Origin: Aerococcaceae bacterium DSM 111021 | GTDB taxonomy: Bacteria > Bacillota > Bacilli > Lactobacillales > Aerococcaceae | Direction: 5' to 3' | DNA: 64,000 nucleotides | Assembly (NCBI GenBank): GCA_020112395.1 | Contig: JACCEK010000002.1 | Location: 62,001-126,000 of the forward strand | Shown: piece after piece, positions 27,132 through 35,751 of the stretch | Numbering within the stretch: position 1 is the first letter of the stretch | How the letters are laid out: each line of letters begins with the position of its first letter | Notes under the pieces: model-generated | Seen by the model: only the letters and a program-made list of their open reading frames with translations | What the model was told of the DNA's origin: nothing | Database searches by the model: none | Made by a program: the position numbers and the translations under genes

Positions 27132-28379
27132 TTATTTCTTGTAGTTTCCATTCTCTAATAACAATGCAATACCTTGTCCTCCACCAATACATGCAGATGC
27201 GATAGCATAGCGAATTTCTGGACGGTTTTTAAATTCATATAATAACGATGTAATAATACGTGCACCAGACATACCTAATGGGTGTCCTAATGCTACTGCA
27301 CCACCATGTGGGTTAAAGTTATTCTTGTAGAAGTCTGAATCTTCTTCAATACCTAATTCAATTAAACATCCAATGGTTTGAGCCGCAAATGCTTCATTAA
27401 TTTCCAAAACATCAATATCTTTTTCCAGATCAAGGCCTTGGCGCTCTAATAAGTCTTTGATTGCATAAACGGGACCTAACCCCATAACTTCAGGTGCACA
27501 CCCAGAAATTTGATAATCTACAACGCGAGCCATAACGTCAAGACCCTTCTCTTCTGCAACTGATTGTGTTGTAAAAATTTCGAATGCTGCACCGTCATTT
27601 AATCCTGATGCATTCCCTGCTGTTACAACGCCATCTTTTTCAAAAGCTGGTCTTAGCTTAGCTAAGCTTTCCATACTTGTACCTGGACGAGGGTGACCAT
27701 CTGTTTCTACAGTTGTAACTTTCCCACGACGACCTGGTACATCAACTGGAACGATTTCCTGAGCGAAGCGCCCATCTTCTAAAGCTTTAGCTGCTTTACG
27801 TTGAGACTCAACGGCGAATTCATCTGAACGTTCACGTGTAATTGAATACTTACGCGCTACGTTCTCAGCAGTGTTACCCATATGCCCAACTCCAGAATCT
27901 TTACCAGATGCAGAACGGTGTCCTTCTAAGTTAGCATCAATAAGAGTTTGATCTCCCATTTTAAATCCATCGTACCGAACTGATTCTGGTAAGTAGAATG
28001 GAGCTCGAGATAAAGATTCTGCTCCTCCAGCGGCAATCATCGTTTTGTTCGATAATAATAATTCTTGTACTGCAGAAACGGCAGATTGAATACCTGATCC
28101 ACAAATTCGATTAATTGTCATCCCTGTCATGGCTTTAGATAAGCCGGCGTTGATTCCGATAATATTCCCCAAGTTATTCGTTGTTTGTGACCCTGTAACG
28201 TGTCCAACAATAACCTCTTGAATATCTTCTTTAGCTACATTAGCACGCTTAATTGCTTCTTCTAATGCGATAACTCCTAAGTCTTCAACTGGAACTGTTT
28301 TTAAGTCTCCTAAATACGCTCCTACAGGTGTACGCGCTGCTCCAACGATTACAATTTCTTCTTGTTTTTGCTTTAACAT
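27132..28379 (-). CDS. fadA: Acetyl-CoA acyltransferase (thiolase)
   Basis: This 415-residue thiolase cleaves 3-ketoacyl-CoA to acetyl-CoA. The complete catalytic set is visible: Cys93 in RICGSGIQ, His366 in ALGHPLGMSGAR, and Cys397 in ASACIGGGQG, together with NPHGGA. Length and motifs equal degradative and biosynthetic thiolases alike. The operon with fadN and fadE, and the activating enzymes, supports degradation. The ATG has GGGAG upstream. A 14-bp hairpin precedes it in the gap after fadE. Confidence 0.9.
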   Translation of the reverse strand: MLKQKQEEIVIVGAARTPVGAYLGDLKTVPVEDLGVIALEEAIKRANVAKEDIQEVIVGHVTGSQTTNNLGNIIGINAGLSKAMTGMTINRICGSGIQSAVSAVQELLLSNKTMIAAGGAESLSRAPFYLPESVRYDGFKMGDQTLIDANLEGHRSASGKDSGVGHMGNTAENVARKYSITRERSDEFAVESQRKAAKALEDGRFAQEIVPVDVPGRRGKVTTVETDGHPRPGTSMESLAKLRPAFEKDGVVTAGNASGLNDGAAFEIFTTQSVAEEKGLDVMARVVDYQISGCAPEVMGLGPVYAIKDLLERQGLDLEKDIDVLEINEAFAAQTIGCLIELGIEEDSDFYKNNFNPHGGAVALGHPLGMSGARIITSLLYEFKNRPEIRYAIASACIGGGQGIALLLENGNYKK

Positions 28380-28424
28380 GTTTTTCTCCCTTTCCTAGTA
28401 CAATGATTCGAATATTTTTTAAGA

Positions 28425-28457
28425 AAAGCCTTGTATATCGAACATATACAAGGCTTT
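28425..28457 (-). other. 14-bp hairpin between fadE and fadA
   Basis: Perfect inverted repeat 28425-28438 with 28444-28457, five-base loop. On the minus strand only TTTTCTT follows, so it may attenuate or mark an RNA-processing site that sets the fadE:fadA ratio. Confidence 0.5.
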
Positions 28458-28476
28458 AAATGTCAGTCTTAATGGC

Positions 28477-29694
28477 TTAAATAAATGCCCCGATACCTGT
28501 GTAGTAACGTCCAATGATTAATGAATTCACTTCATGTGTTCCTTCATATGTATACATACCTTCTATATCAGCGAAGAATCTTGGAATATCATATTTAAGT
28601 AATAAGCCATTTCCTCCAGCAACTTCTCTAGCTAATGCTGCTGTTTCTCTTGCTCTTAATCCATTATGTAACTTAGCCATTGATGACGCTTCTTCTTTAT
28701 AGATACCTTCTTCTTGTTGCTCAGCTAAACGGTAAGCAAAGGCTAATGTCGCTTGTGCGTTCATTGCCATACGAGCTAATTTCTCTTGAATTAATTGGAA
28801 ACTAGCAATTGGTTTTCCAAATTGTTCACGTTCACGTGTATATTTTAATGCAGCTTCAAATGCTCCTGCTGTTGCTCCAGCTAGTAACCATGCTACGTCT
28901 GAGCGTGTATTACGAAGGATTTTAGCAACGTCTTTCCATGAGTTAATCTTTTGAGCACGTTGAGACTCAGGTACTTTTACATCTTTCATAATAATCTCCG
29001 CATTTGGCATCGAACGGAAAAATGCTTTCTCTGGTGTAACAAAGGTCTCTACTCCTTCTGTTTCTCGTGGAATATAGAACATTTTAACTTGACCATCTTC
29101 AGTATCACGTGCAAATATTGCTAACATATCAGCAATTGATGCGCCTCCAACCCACTTTTTGTGACCGTTTAGTGTCCACGTATCACCGTCACGTGTTGCA
29201 GTTGTTGCCATACCACCCGCGACGTCTGATCCGTGATCTGGCTCTGTCATACATAATGCTCCCCAGTTATCAAAAGAGCGGACACCTGGCATTAATTCTG
29301 CTACCTGTTCTTCACTACCACCTAAACGAACACATTCATGGTATAATCCACCATTTTGTGTATAGAACGTTCCTAAAACTGGGTCAGTTTTTGCAATGGT
29401 ATACGAACGGAATCCACGGAATAATTGAGAAATATAACCATCTTCGCGGCCTTCTAATAGACGAGGATCGTCCATTAAATTTAAGTCTAAAATTTTCTGT
29501 ACTTCTTCTAATGGGAACGTCGCATCATGCCAATGCTTTGCTAATACAGGGTGTAAGTCATTTTTTAATACTTCTTCTAATTCAGCTAAAACTTCTTTTT
29601 CACCCTCTGTTAATTTTGATGAATAGTTATATAAATCTGAATAGAATAACTTTTCTTCTTGAAAATCTTTATCTGCTCTTGACTCTTTAACCAT
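28477..29694 (-). CDS. fadE: Acyl-CoA dehydrogenase, glutaryl-CoA-dehydrogenase-like
   Basis: This 405-residue flavoenzyme catalyses alpha,beta-oxidation of an acyl-CoA. FAD and substrate motifs are present: CMTEPDHGSDVAGG, WTLNGHKKWVGGA, REQFGKPIASFQ. The predicted catalytic base is Glu384 in TYEGTHEVNSLIIGR, the form seen in the glutaryl-CoA dehydrogenase branch rather than typical fatty acyl enzymes. Its partner electron-transfer flavoprotein (EtfAB) is not encoded in this window, so the electron route is unknown. It lies 45 bp after the CoA-transferase gene in the same operon. Chain-length preference cannot be read from sequence. Confidence 0.87.
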   Translation of the reverse strand: MVKESRADKDFQEEKLFYSDLYNYSSKLTEGEKEVLAELEEVLKNDLHPVLAKHWHDATFPLEEVQKILDLNLMDDPRLLEGREDGYISQLFRGFRSYTIAKTDPVLGTFYTQNGGLYHECVRLGGSEEQVAELMPGVRSFDNWGALCMTEPDHGSDVAGGMATTATRDGDTWTLNGHKKWVGGASIADMLAIFARDTEDGQVKMFYIPRETEGVETFVTPEKAFFRSMPNAEIIMKDVKVPESQRAQKINSWKDVAKILRNTRSDVAWLLAGATAGAFEAALKYTREREQFGKPIASFQLIQEKLARMAMNAQATLAFAYRLAEQQEEGIYKEEASSMAKLHNGLRARETAALAREVAGGNGLLLKYDIPRFFADIEGMYTYEGTHEVNSLIIGRYYTGIGAFI

Positions 29695-29739
29695 TTGTAA
29701 GTCCTCCTAATGTTTTGTGCTTTGTATCTTGAATATGTA

Positions 29740-31320
29740 TTATGCCTTCAAACTATTTTCTTTAATAATGTCCTTTAAACCGCCCCAATTTTCTTGGAAA
29801 ATATCTGGGTTCATTTCTTTTAAGTCTTCTGAAATTAAAGGTTCAAATTCCATGTAATCTAAAATGTCTTTCTGAACATCTACACCTGGTGCGTATTCAA
29901 TTAATCTGATTCTTCCATCATGCAAATCAAAAACTGCTCGCTCTGTTACATATAGAAGTTTTTGTCCATTTTCAGTAGCGTACTTACCTGAGAAACTGAC
30001 TTGCTCAACCTTATTAACAAATTTCGGTCCTTTACCTTGATCAGTAATAACTAATTTTCCGTCTTTAATGTGAGCCTTTCCACCAATTGTAAATGTTCCA
30101 ACGAAAACTAAATGATGCGTATTTTGCGAAATGTTAATGAAACCACCTGGGCCAGGTACTTTAGGTCCAAATTTTGTTACGTTATTATTTCCTTCTGCAT
30201 CAATCTCACCAATACCTAAAACTGATAAATCCAGACCGTTACCATCATAGAAATCAAACTGGTTTGCCATTGGTATTGATGCTTCAGCGTTGCGTGCACC
30301 TCCGAAGTCTAAGCCACTATTTGGCTTACCACCCCATAATCCCATCTCTAAAGTAACTGTATACTCATCTGCTACTCCCTCTTCAGATGCTACAGATGCA
30401 ACCATATCTGGTGTTCCAATACCAAGGTTAATTAATGAATCTGGAGATAATTCCATTGCAGCACGACGTCCGATAATCTTACGTGTCGTTAACGGTAATG
30501 GTTTCTCAGATCCTAATGGTACTTTTACATCGTTTGAGAACTCTGGATTAAAATACGTACCCATTGTTTGGTAGTGATATTCTGGTTCAGATTCAACGAT
30601 ATAATCAATTAAACCACCTGGAACAAGAATTTCTTTAGCATGAAGTTGACCATTTTCAACGACTTTTTTAACTTGAGCAATAACTATACCGCCCTTTTTT
30701 TTAGTCGCCATAGCTAACTCAAGTTGCTCTAATTTACATGTCTCGTCTTGTACGTTTAAGTTCCCGTTCTCATCAGCGTATGTACCACGGATGAATGCAA
30801 CGTCAATATCGAAATCTGGATATTTTAGCCACTCTTCTCCATCGAATTCAACTAATCGAACTAGCTCTTCAGTCGTCTTTGGTGTTGATTTAGCACCTTC
30901 TAAACGCGGATCCACGAATGTCTTTAATCCAACTTTTGTTAAGAAGGGTTTCCCACCAGCGATTGATCTATATAATTGAGTGAATACTCCTTGAGGGAAT
31001 AAGTATGCTTCAAGTTTATTGTCTACAATTGCTTTTACTGTGTTTGGAGATGATCCAACATGTCCTGCAATGATACGTTTTAATAAACCATCTGCTAATA
31101 GGTGGTCTGCACCTCTTCCAGGTGTATTATTACCAATTCCACATGACCACATAAACGTAATATTTTTAGGATGTTGTTCTTGTTCGTAACGTTCTTTAAC
31201 TCCTACTAATAATTGTTCTGGTAATCCTCCGAGTCCAAAGGTTGCTGTAGCTAATAAATCCCCATCATTAACTAACTTGGCTGCCTCTAAATAAGAAATC
31301 ACTTTACTTTTTTTTGCCAT
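29740..31320 (-). CDS. Acyl-CoA:carboxylate CoA-transferase, YdiF type
   Basis: This 526-residue protein joins the alpha and beta halves of a class I CoA-transferase in one chain. The N-terminal half begins SYLEAAKLVNDGD and has the GGLPEQLL and GHVGSSPN loops; the C-terminal half has INLGIGTPDMVAS and then the catalytic Glu325 in TLEMGLWGGKP, which forms the glutamyl-CoA intermediate. Members move CoA between acetyl-CoA and short-chain acids such as acetoacetate, butyrate or propionate. With the separate ligase, the operon has two ways to activate acids. It follows hbd by 61 bp. Confidence 0.88.
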   Translation of the reverse strand: MAKKSKVISYLEAAKLVNDGDLLATATFGLGGLPEQLLVGVKERYEQEQHPKNITFMWSCGIGNNTPGRGADHLLADGLLKRIIAGHVGSSPNTVKAIVDNKLEAYLFPQGVFTQLYRSIAGGKPFLTKVGLKTFVDPRLEGAKSTPKTTEELVRLVEFDGEEWLKYPDFDIDVAFIRGTYADENGNLNVQDETCKLEQLELAMATKKKGGIVIAQVKKVVENGQLHAKEILVPGGLIDYIVESEPEYHYQTMGTYFNPEFSNDVKVPLGSEKPLPLTTRKIIGRRAAMELSPDSLINLGIGTPDMVASVASEEGVADEYTVTLEMGLWGGKPNSGLDFGGARNAEASIPMANQFDFYDGNGLDLSVLGIGEIDAEGNNNVTKFGPKVPGPGGFINISQNTHHLVFVGTFTIGGKAHIKDGKLVITDQGKGPKFVNKVEQVSFSGKYATENGQKLLYVTERAVFDLHDGRIRLIEYAPGVDVQKDILDYMEFEPLISEDLKEMNPDIFQENWGGLKDIIKENSLKA

Positions 31321-31381
31321 TTAAATTCTCCTTTAATGTTTTATTACTTTAAACATTTTTTTGAACTTGATTTGATTTAAA

Positions 31382-32239
31382 TTATTCGTAGTCGTAGAAT
31401 CCTTTACCAGCTTTCTTACCATTACGCCCTGCACGCATCATGTTTTTCATTAATAAAGGTGGAGCCCAACGGTTGTCAGCAAACTCTTTTTGGAAGTACT
31501 CCATCACAAAGTATCCGATATCTACACCTGCATAATCTTGTAACTCAAATGCACCCATTGGATGGTTTAATCCGTAACGCATTGCTTTATCAATATCTTC
31601 TTTTGATGCAATACCTTCTTCTAAGACTTTAATCGCTTCAATAAATTGTGGAATCATGATACGATTCACAATAAATCCGGGTACGTCTTTTTTCACTTCT
31701 ACAACTTCTTTTTTAGCACTTTCAGCTACTTGGCGTAACGTTTCGACTGTTTCATCTGATGTCTCTAATCCACGAATAACTTCAACTAACTTCATAATTT
31801 GTGCTGGATTAAAGAAGTGCATTCCTGCAACACGTGATGGATTTTTAACTACTGAAGCAATCTCAGTAATTGACATTGATGAAGTATTTGTTGCTAATAC
31901 AACATCTTCACGAACAATCTCATCCAACTCTTTAAATACTTGTTGTTTGATATCCATATCTTCAATAACAACCTCAATAACTAAATCAACATCTTTCATA
32001 TCTTGTAGTGAAGTTGTTGCTGTAATTCGATTTAGAACTTCTTGCTTACCTTCTTCTGTTAACTTACCTCGCTTAATACTGTTATCCATGAATTTGCTAA
32101 TTCGATCTAAACCAGTTTGTACGTACTCTTCTTTTATATCTCTTAAGATTACTTTATAGCCATTAGTAGCCATCACATTCGCAATTCCTGCTCCCATTGC
32201 TCCTGCTCCAACCACTCCAATTGTTTTAATATTTGCCAT
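31382..32239 (-). CDS. hbd: 3-hydroxybutyryl-CoA dehydrogenase
   Basis: This 285-residue NAD(P)-dependent enzyme interconverts 3-hydroxybutyryl-CoA and acetoacetyl-CoA. I use the ATG at 32239 (MANIKTIGVVGAGAMG), with GGCGGAAG upstream; the longer frame to 32281 has no such signal. The Rossmann motif GAGAMG is at 11-16; MHFFNPAQIMKLVEVI holds the catalytic His-Glu dyad, and NHPMGAFELQDYAG is typical of Hbd. It is the first gene of the seven-gene operon, behind a cre site and a putative PucR operator. fadN duplicates its activity, so the two may differ in chain length. Confidence 0.9.
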   Translation of the reverse strand: MANIKTIGVVGAGAMGAGIANVMATNGYKVILRDIKEEYVQTGLDRISKFMDNSIKRGKLTEEGKQEVLNRITATTSLQDMKDVDLVIEVVIEDMDIKQQVFKELDEIVREDVVLATNTSSMSITEIASVVKNPSRVAGMHFFNPAQIMKLVEVIRGLETSDETVETLRQVAESAKKEVVEVKKDVPGFIVNRIMIPQFIEAIKVLEEGIASKEDIDKAMRYGLNHPMGAFELQDYAGVDIGYFVMEYFQKEFADNRWAPPLLMKNMMRAGRNGKKAGKGFYDYE

Positions 32240-32296
32240 TTTACTTCCGCCTTTCATATCAGTTATCTTATTTATACTCATATAATACCTTTAACT

Positions 32297-32311
32297 GAAA
32301 GCGGTATCATT
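32297..32311. promoter_or_regulatory. Putative PucR operator upstream of hbd
   Basis: GAAAGCGGTATCATT matches GAAACCGCTATCATT at 34659-34673 upstream of the regulator gene, same orientation, 13 of 15 bases, the differences being symmetric within the CG core. Shared control by the PucR-type protein is inference. Confidence 0.5.
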
Positions 32312-32354
32312 GTAGGTTATGCGGAAAAAAATTTTGATTTTTGAACACTTTGTA

Positions 32355-32368
32355 GGAAAACGTTTTCA
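32355..32368. promoter_or_regulatory. cre site of the acyl-CoA operon
   Basis: On the minus strand TGAAAACGTTTTCC matches the catabolite-response consensus at 13 of 14 positions and contains a perfect 12-bp palindrome. It lies about 115 bp upstream of the hbd start. Confidence 0.7.
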
Positions 32369-32386
32369 AAACAGTCAAAGAGATAC

Positions 32387-32415
32387 AAAAAAGCTTCGCT
32401 ATTAAAGCAAAGCTT
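32387..32415 (-). terminator. Terminator after the PucR-type gene
   Basis: Nine-bp stem (32407-32415 with 32391-32399, one G-U), then a T run on the minus strand, 15 bases after the stop. It separates the regulator from the operon it probably controls. Confidence 0.75.
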
Positions 32416-32429
32416 ATTCTATAATCATC

Positions 32430-34643
32430 TTATTTAAAAATATCATTTCCATGAAGTTCATATAATTTATATGCTAAGACAAGATTAAATCGTTCATCGA
32501 AATTATCAAGTTCAAGATCTAAAATTCCTTGAATCTTTTCTAGACGGTAATTTAACGAACTCCTATGAATGTATAATTCACTAGCTGTCGCACTCACATT
32601 ACCATTATTCGCTAAAAAGACTTTCAATGTGTCGAACAAATCAACTTGTTGATTATCTGATAATTCATATAACTTTTTTAGATAATTATTAACAAACAAC
32701 TCAGACGCTGGATTCTCCTTGACCCAATTAAGTATTGTGTAAGATCCCATTTGGTCAAAAAAAGCATATGGTTGTTCAAATTCAGATTTTAGTAAAATAT
32801 TCGTCACTTGTTGGGCTTTTTGATAATTTTCATAATATTGACTTGGTATTTCAGCAACCCCACCGATTCCAATGACAAAGTCTATCGCATATCCATTTTC
32901 TTCTATAGAACGCTTCAAGTAATTGTATTGATTCTCCCAGTAGTTTTTCGAAATTACTTTAGTTACGGGTGTAAAAATCACTAATTGATCCTCGATAACT
33001 GCTGTAATGACCTTACTATTATAATTTGTAATCAATACACGCATAAGATCAATATGTTTATTGGTTTTTGCCTTTTCTTCAATGATATTCTGAGCTGAAT
33101 ACTCTGGTAAGCTTATTCTTAAGATTGAAATTCTATAGGGCATATACAAATCCCAGTTAAATAAATTGGCATATTCTAAAATGTCCTGTACATCCTCAAT
33201 AGATTTGTACAACAAACGCTCTACAAATGATCCTTTTATTTGTTCTTGAGCATTGATTGCAATTTTTTGTTTTGTAAATTGTAAAGAATATACGTTTTTA
33301 ATCATATTAATAGTCAAGGCTAGGAGTTCCATGTCAAAATTATCTGGCAAAGCAATTCCAATATAAGCATGTATTTCTTTACCATCAGATATTGGCATAC
33401 CATCAAAAATATAATCTTCATTAATAACAAAATCAAACGTCACTTGTTTTAATGTGCGATTCTTTCTAGCGTACATTCCAGCTTCTTTAACTGCTTGCTT
33501 TGAAAATACATCATCATCGTGTAAGTAAAAATCTATCACATTGAAAAAGCGATCATATAAGATGATACTACTATTAAGTAGTTCCCCTAACTTCTCATTC
33601 ATTTCTGTAAAGCCATCTGATTTTATTGTAAATTTCATCATTTCTTGTTGAACCTTAAGCATATTCTCTAATGCTTTCTTCTGTTCTTTCTCTTTATTAA
33701 TCAGTTGCATATTTTCATAGTTAACTGAAAAGTAATTTCCAAATATTTCTAATTGATCTAAATCATAGCCAGTATAGATGTGCTCTGAGTCTTTCTCAGC
33801 ATATAAAACGCCAATTAATTCCATATCTACGGTTAAAGGAACCGTTATTGAATGGTGACCCACTCGCTCTACGTTTGGAAAGTATGTATTCAATAAATTA
33901 TCTTCGGTTAATTCGATAATACTATCTTTCTTTACATATCCATAAGTTGCTGGTTGCATAATTAAACTGTTCTTTTCTTCATTAAAGAGATAAATAGCTG
34001 CAGAATTTGACTGTGATTCCCTTCCACTAAATCCTGTAACAATCGATACAAGTTCATCCACTGTTGTATCATGATCCTTTTGATTAGCTATTAAGTGCAT
34101 ATCAAACATTGATTTTCTTTTATGTTTGTTTCGATTAATCAAATCTAATACAATCGCTACATACTCACCTAATTCATCAAAATGACTTCGCATCTCATCA
34201 TATAGTATCGTATCTTCTTGGTATCCTACAATAACGAGACCGTGAGCTATATCTTCATCTGAGATTGGCATTGTAAACCACGTTGAAAAATTGTTGTCGT
34301 CAAAATAATTTCTTAATACCGAGTCGTGTGCTAATAAATCATTTTCTTTTGTCATACTTCCTTCTAATAATAATGGATTAATATCTTTAGCTGGAAATGG
34401 AAATAATACATCGAGCTTAGAAGATTCTTCTCCACTCGAGTTCATTACTAATTGATCTCCTTCGATTATTCCAATTGCGACAACATCGCAATTGAAAACA
34501 TTCAAGAATGAATCCGTTATATACTTTAATACTTCTTCTCGTGTATCAATTTTCAACATCTTTCGACTTAACTCGCTCAAGTGAACTGTTAATGAGTCTA
34601 TAAATTTGCTTTTATCTTGCTCAATCACTTCATGTTCTCCCAT
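32430..34643 (-). CDS. PucR-type transcription regulator with GAF sensor
   Basis: This 737-residue regulator has at least one GAF-like sensory domain in the N-terminal half (about 30-170 and possibly again about 190-320, with LLAHDSVL and VPLTVDMELIGVLYAEKD), a middle region resembling the PucR/GGDEF-like linker, and a C-terminal HTH_30 domain. The last carries TLKVFLANNGNVSATASELYIHRSSLNYRLEKI (about 680-715), the hallmark of PucR/CdaR regulators. Such proteins usually control a neighbouring catabolic operon in response to its substrate. It is divergently placed in function, though co-directional: its own terminator separates it from hbd. The ATG at 34643 has AGGAGG eight bases upstream. Confidence 0.85.
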   Translation of the reverse strand: MGEHEVIEQDKSKFIDSLTVHLSELSRKMLKIDTREEVLKYITDSFLNVFNCDVVAIGIIEGDQLVMNSSGEESSKLDVLFPFPAKDINPLLLEGSMTKENDLLAHDSVLRNYFDDNNFSTWFTMPISDEDIAHGLVIVGYQEDTILYDEMRSHFDELGEYVAIVLDLINRNKHKRKSMFDMHLIANQKDHDTTVDELVSIVTGFSGRESQSNSAAIYLFNEEKNSLIMQPATYGYVKKDSIIELTEDNLLNTYFPNVERVGHHSITVPLTVDMELIGVLYAEKDSEHIYTGYDLDQLEIFGNYFSVNYENMQLINKEKEQKKALENMLKVQQEMMKFTIKSDGFTEMNEKLGELLNSSIILYDRFFNVIDFYLHDDDVFSKQAVKEAGMYARKNRTLKQVTFDFVINEDYIFDGMPISDGKEIHAYIGIALPDNFDMELLALTINMIKNVYSLQFTKQKIAINAQEQIKGSFVERLLYKSIEDVQDILEYANLFNWDLYMPYRISILRISLPEYSAQNIIEEKAKTNKHIDLMRVLITNYNSKVITAVIEDQLVIFTPVTKVISKNYWENQYNYLKRSIEENGYAIDFVIGIGGVAEIPSQYYENYQKAQQVTNILLKSEFEQPYAFFDQMGSYTILNWVKENPASELFVNNYLKKLYELSDNQQVDLFDTLKVFLANNGNVSATASELYIHRSSLNYRLEKIQGILDLELDNFDERFNLVLAYKLYELHGNDIFK

Positions 34644-34658
34644 TCATACTTCCTCCTA

Positions 34659-34673
34659 GAAACCGCTATCATT
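34659..34673. promoter_or_regulatory. Putative PucR autoregulatory operator
   Basis: GAAACCGCTATCATT sits just upstream of the ribosome-binding site of the PucR-type gene, downstream of a possible TACAAT -10, where binding would block transcription. It is nearly identical to 32297-32311. Confidence 0.5.
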
Positions 34674-34753
34674 TCATTCAACTTTATTGTAGCATATTCA
34701 ATAATGGTTTAGGTTATTTCTTTTCCATCCTCAACCACCATCATTTTTCGCAT

Positions 34754-34786
34754 AAAAAAATACCTTCCTAATCTATAAGAGGTATC
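34754..34786 (-). terminator. Terminator after the 43-residue gene
   Basis: Minus strand GATACCT pairs with AGGTATT across a 15-base loop, followed by an uninterrupted T run (34754-34760 on the plus strand as A). Confidence 0.65.
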
Positions 34787-34813
34787 TTTCTGCACGTGAC
34801 AGGGATATTTAGC

Positions 34814-34945
34814 TTACTTATTAAATATCTTTGGCCCTTTACGCATGTTTTTTATATTATTTTTTGGCTCGGCCATTTTTTTAGATCTTCCGCCACCAAC
34901 CTGTTTCTTTTTAATAATCTCTAACATTTTCTCTTTTGAATTCAT
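34814..34945 (-). CDS. Small basic protein, 43 residues
   Basis: The ATG at 34945 has GTGGAGGA five bases upstream, and the frame runs 43 codons to a TAA at 34814-34816. The product starts MNSKEKMLEII, has a GGGRSKK turn, and ends KNMRKGPKIFNK; about a third of residues are Lys or Arg. It has its own terminator. The basic tail and flexible Gly segment suggest contact with RNA or ribosomes, but I do not recognise a family. The overlapping plus-strand frame at 34845-35066 is Phe/Leu/Ser-rich without a ribosome-binding site and is a shadow. Confidence 0.7.
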   Translation of the reverse strand: MNSKEKMLEIIKKKQVGGGRSKKMAEPKNNIKNMRKGPKIFNK

Positions 34946-35106
34946 TCTTCCTCCACCTTCATCTTTTCTTCTACACACTCTGTTTATATTAAGGGTTTAT
35001 AGTTTGTTGTTGCATTCGCAGAACTCATCTCGTGACGCCACTGACCTCTGTCTATTTTCACAATGATTCATTTTACCTGATAAATTGTCAAGTAACAACT
35101 TTTTAT

Positions 35107-35616
35107 TTAAACGGAATACAGTCTCATCAGTTTTTCAATATCTAATTTACCTGGATCGCTCATATCAACGAAATAAGGTAGCTGCCATTGCTGTGTTTTT
35201 GTCGCTTGATTGCTAGTCGGTATATCCCAACTTGGGTAAACTCTTAATGCCATTTTCCCTTTTGTAGAGCTTGAACTGAGGATGCTTTGTCTGAAAAGCT
35301 CTTCTTTTGGTAAAATGAATTGGCCAAATTCATTATCACTTTTAAATACCGTAACAACTAATAAATCAGGTGCCGCTGAGTATTTATAAGGTTGGTTTTT
35401 ATTATTATCATCTTTTTCCCAAATGGCAACAAATTGACCTATTTTTGTTAGTGTAATATTTGCGACTCTAAAACGGACTGATGTTGAAGATACTTTAAAG
35501 ATACCTGCTCCGTACTTAGCATTTTGTTTCTCTTCTTGGATTGATGAAATCGCAATGCCGTTTGGTTTATAAATCTTTTCATTTATATATGATAATGCTG
35601 TGTAAAAATCTTTCAT
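35107..35616 (-). CDS. mepB: MepB family protein
   Basis: This 169-residue protein fits the MepB family, found beside the MepA efflux pump in staphylococci but common alone elsewhere: SYINEKIYKPNGI near the start, EKQNAKYGAGIF, SVRFRVANITLTKIGQFVAIWEKD, and KMALRVYPSWDIPTS before a C-terminal helix. Biochemical function is not established. I use the ATG at 35616, eight bases after GGAAG; an in-frame GTG at 35622 is too close to that site. No pump gene is adjacent here. Confidence 0.85.
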   Translation of the reverse strand: MKDFYTALSYINEKIYKPNGIAISSIQEEKQNAKYGAGIFKVSSTSVRFRVANITLTKIGQFVAIWEKDDNNKNQPYKYSAAPDLLVVTVFKSDNEFGQFILPKEELFRQSILSSSSTKGKMALRVYPSWDIPTSNQATKTQQWQLPYFVDMSDPGKLDIEKLMRLYSV

Positions 35617-35751
35617 TGACACACTTCCTTTACCTCGTTCAGCAGTGATGGTCTATTCTGCTTAAACTATTTTGATGCGAATTAATATTACAGACAATAA
35701 CTTCTATCAGCGATTAAGACACGATTACTAACTTCTTACACGATAAGTTAT

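Noticed and set aside
29109-29690. 193-residue plus-strand ORF opposite fadE
   Set aside because: It is a shadow of the fadE coding frame, Leu/His-rich, with no start signal or family.
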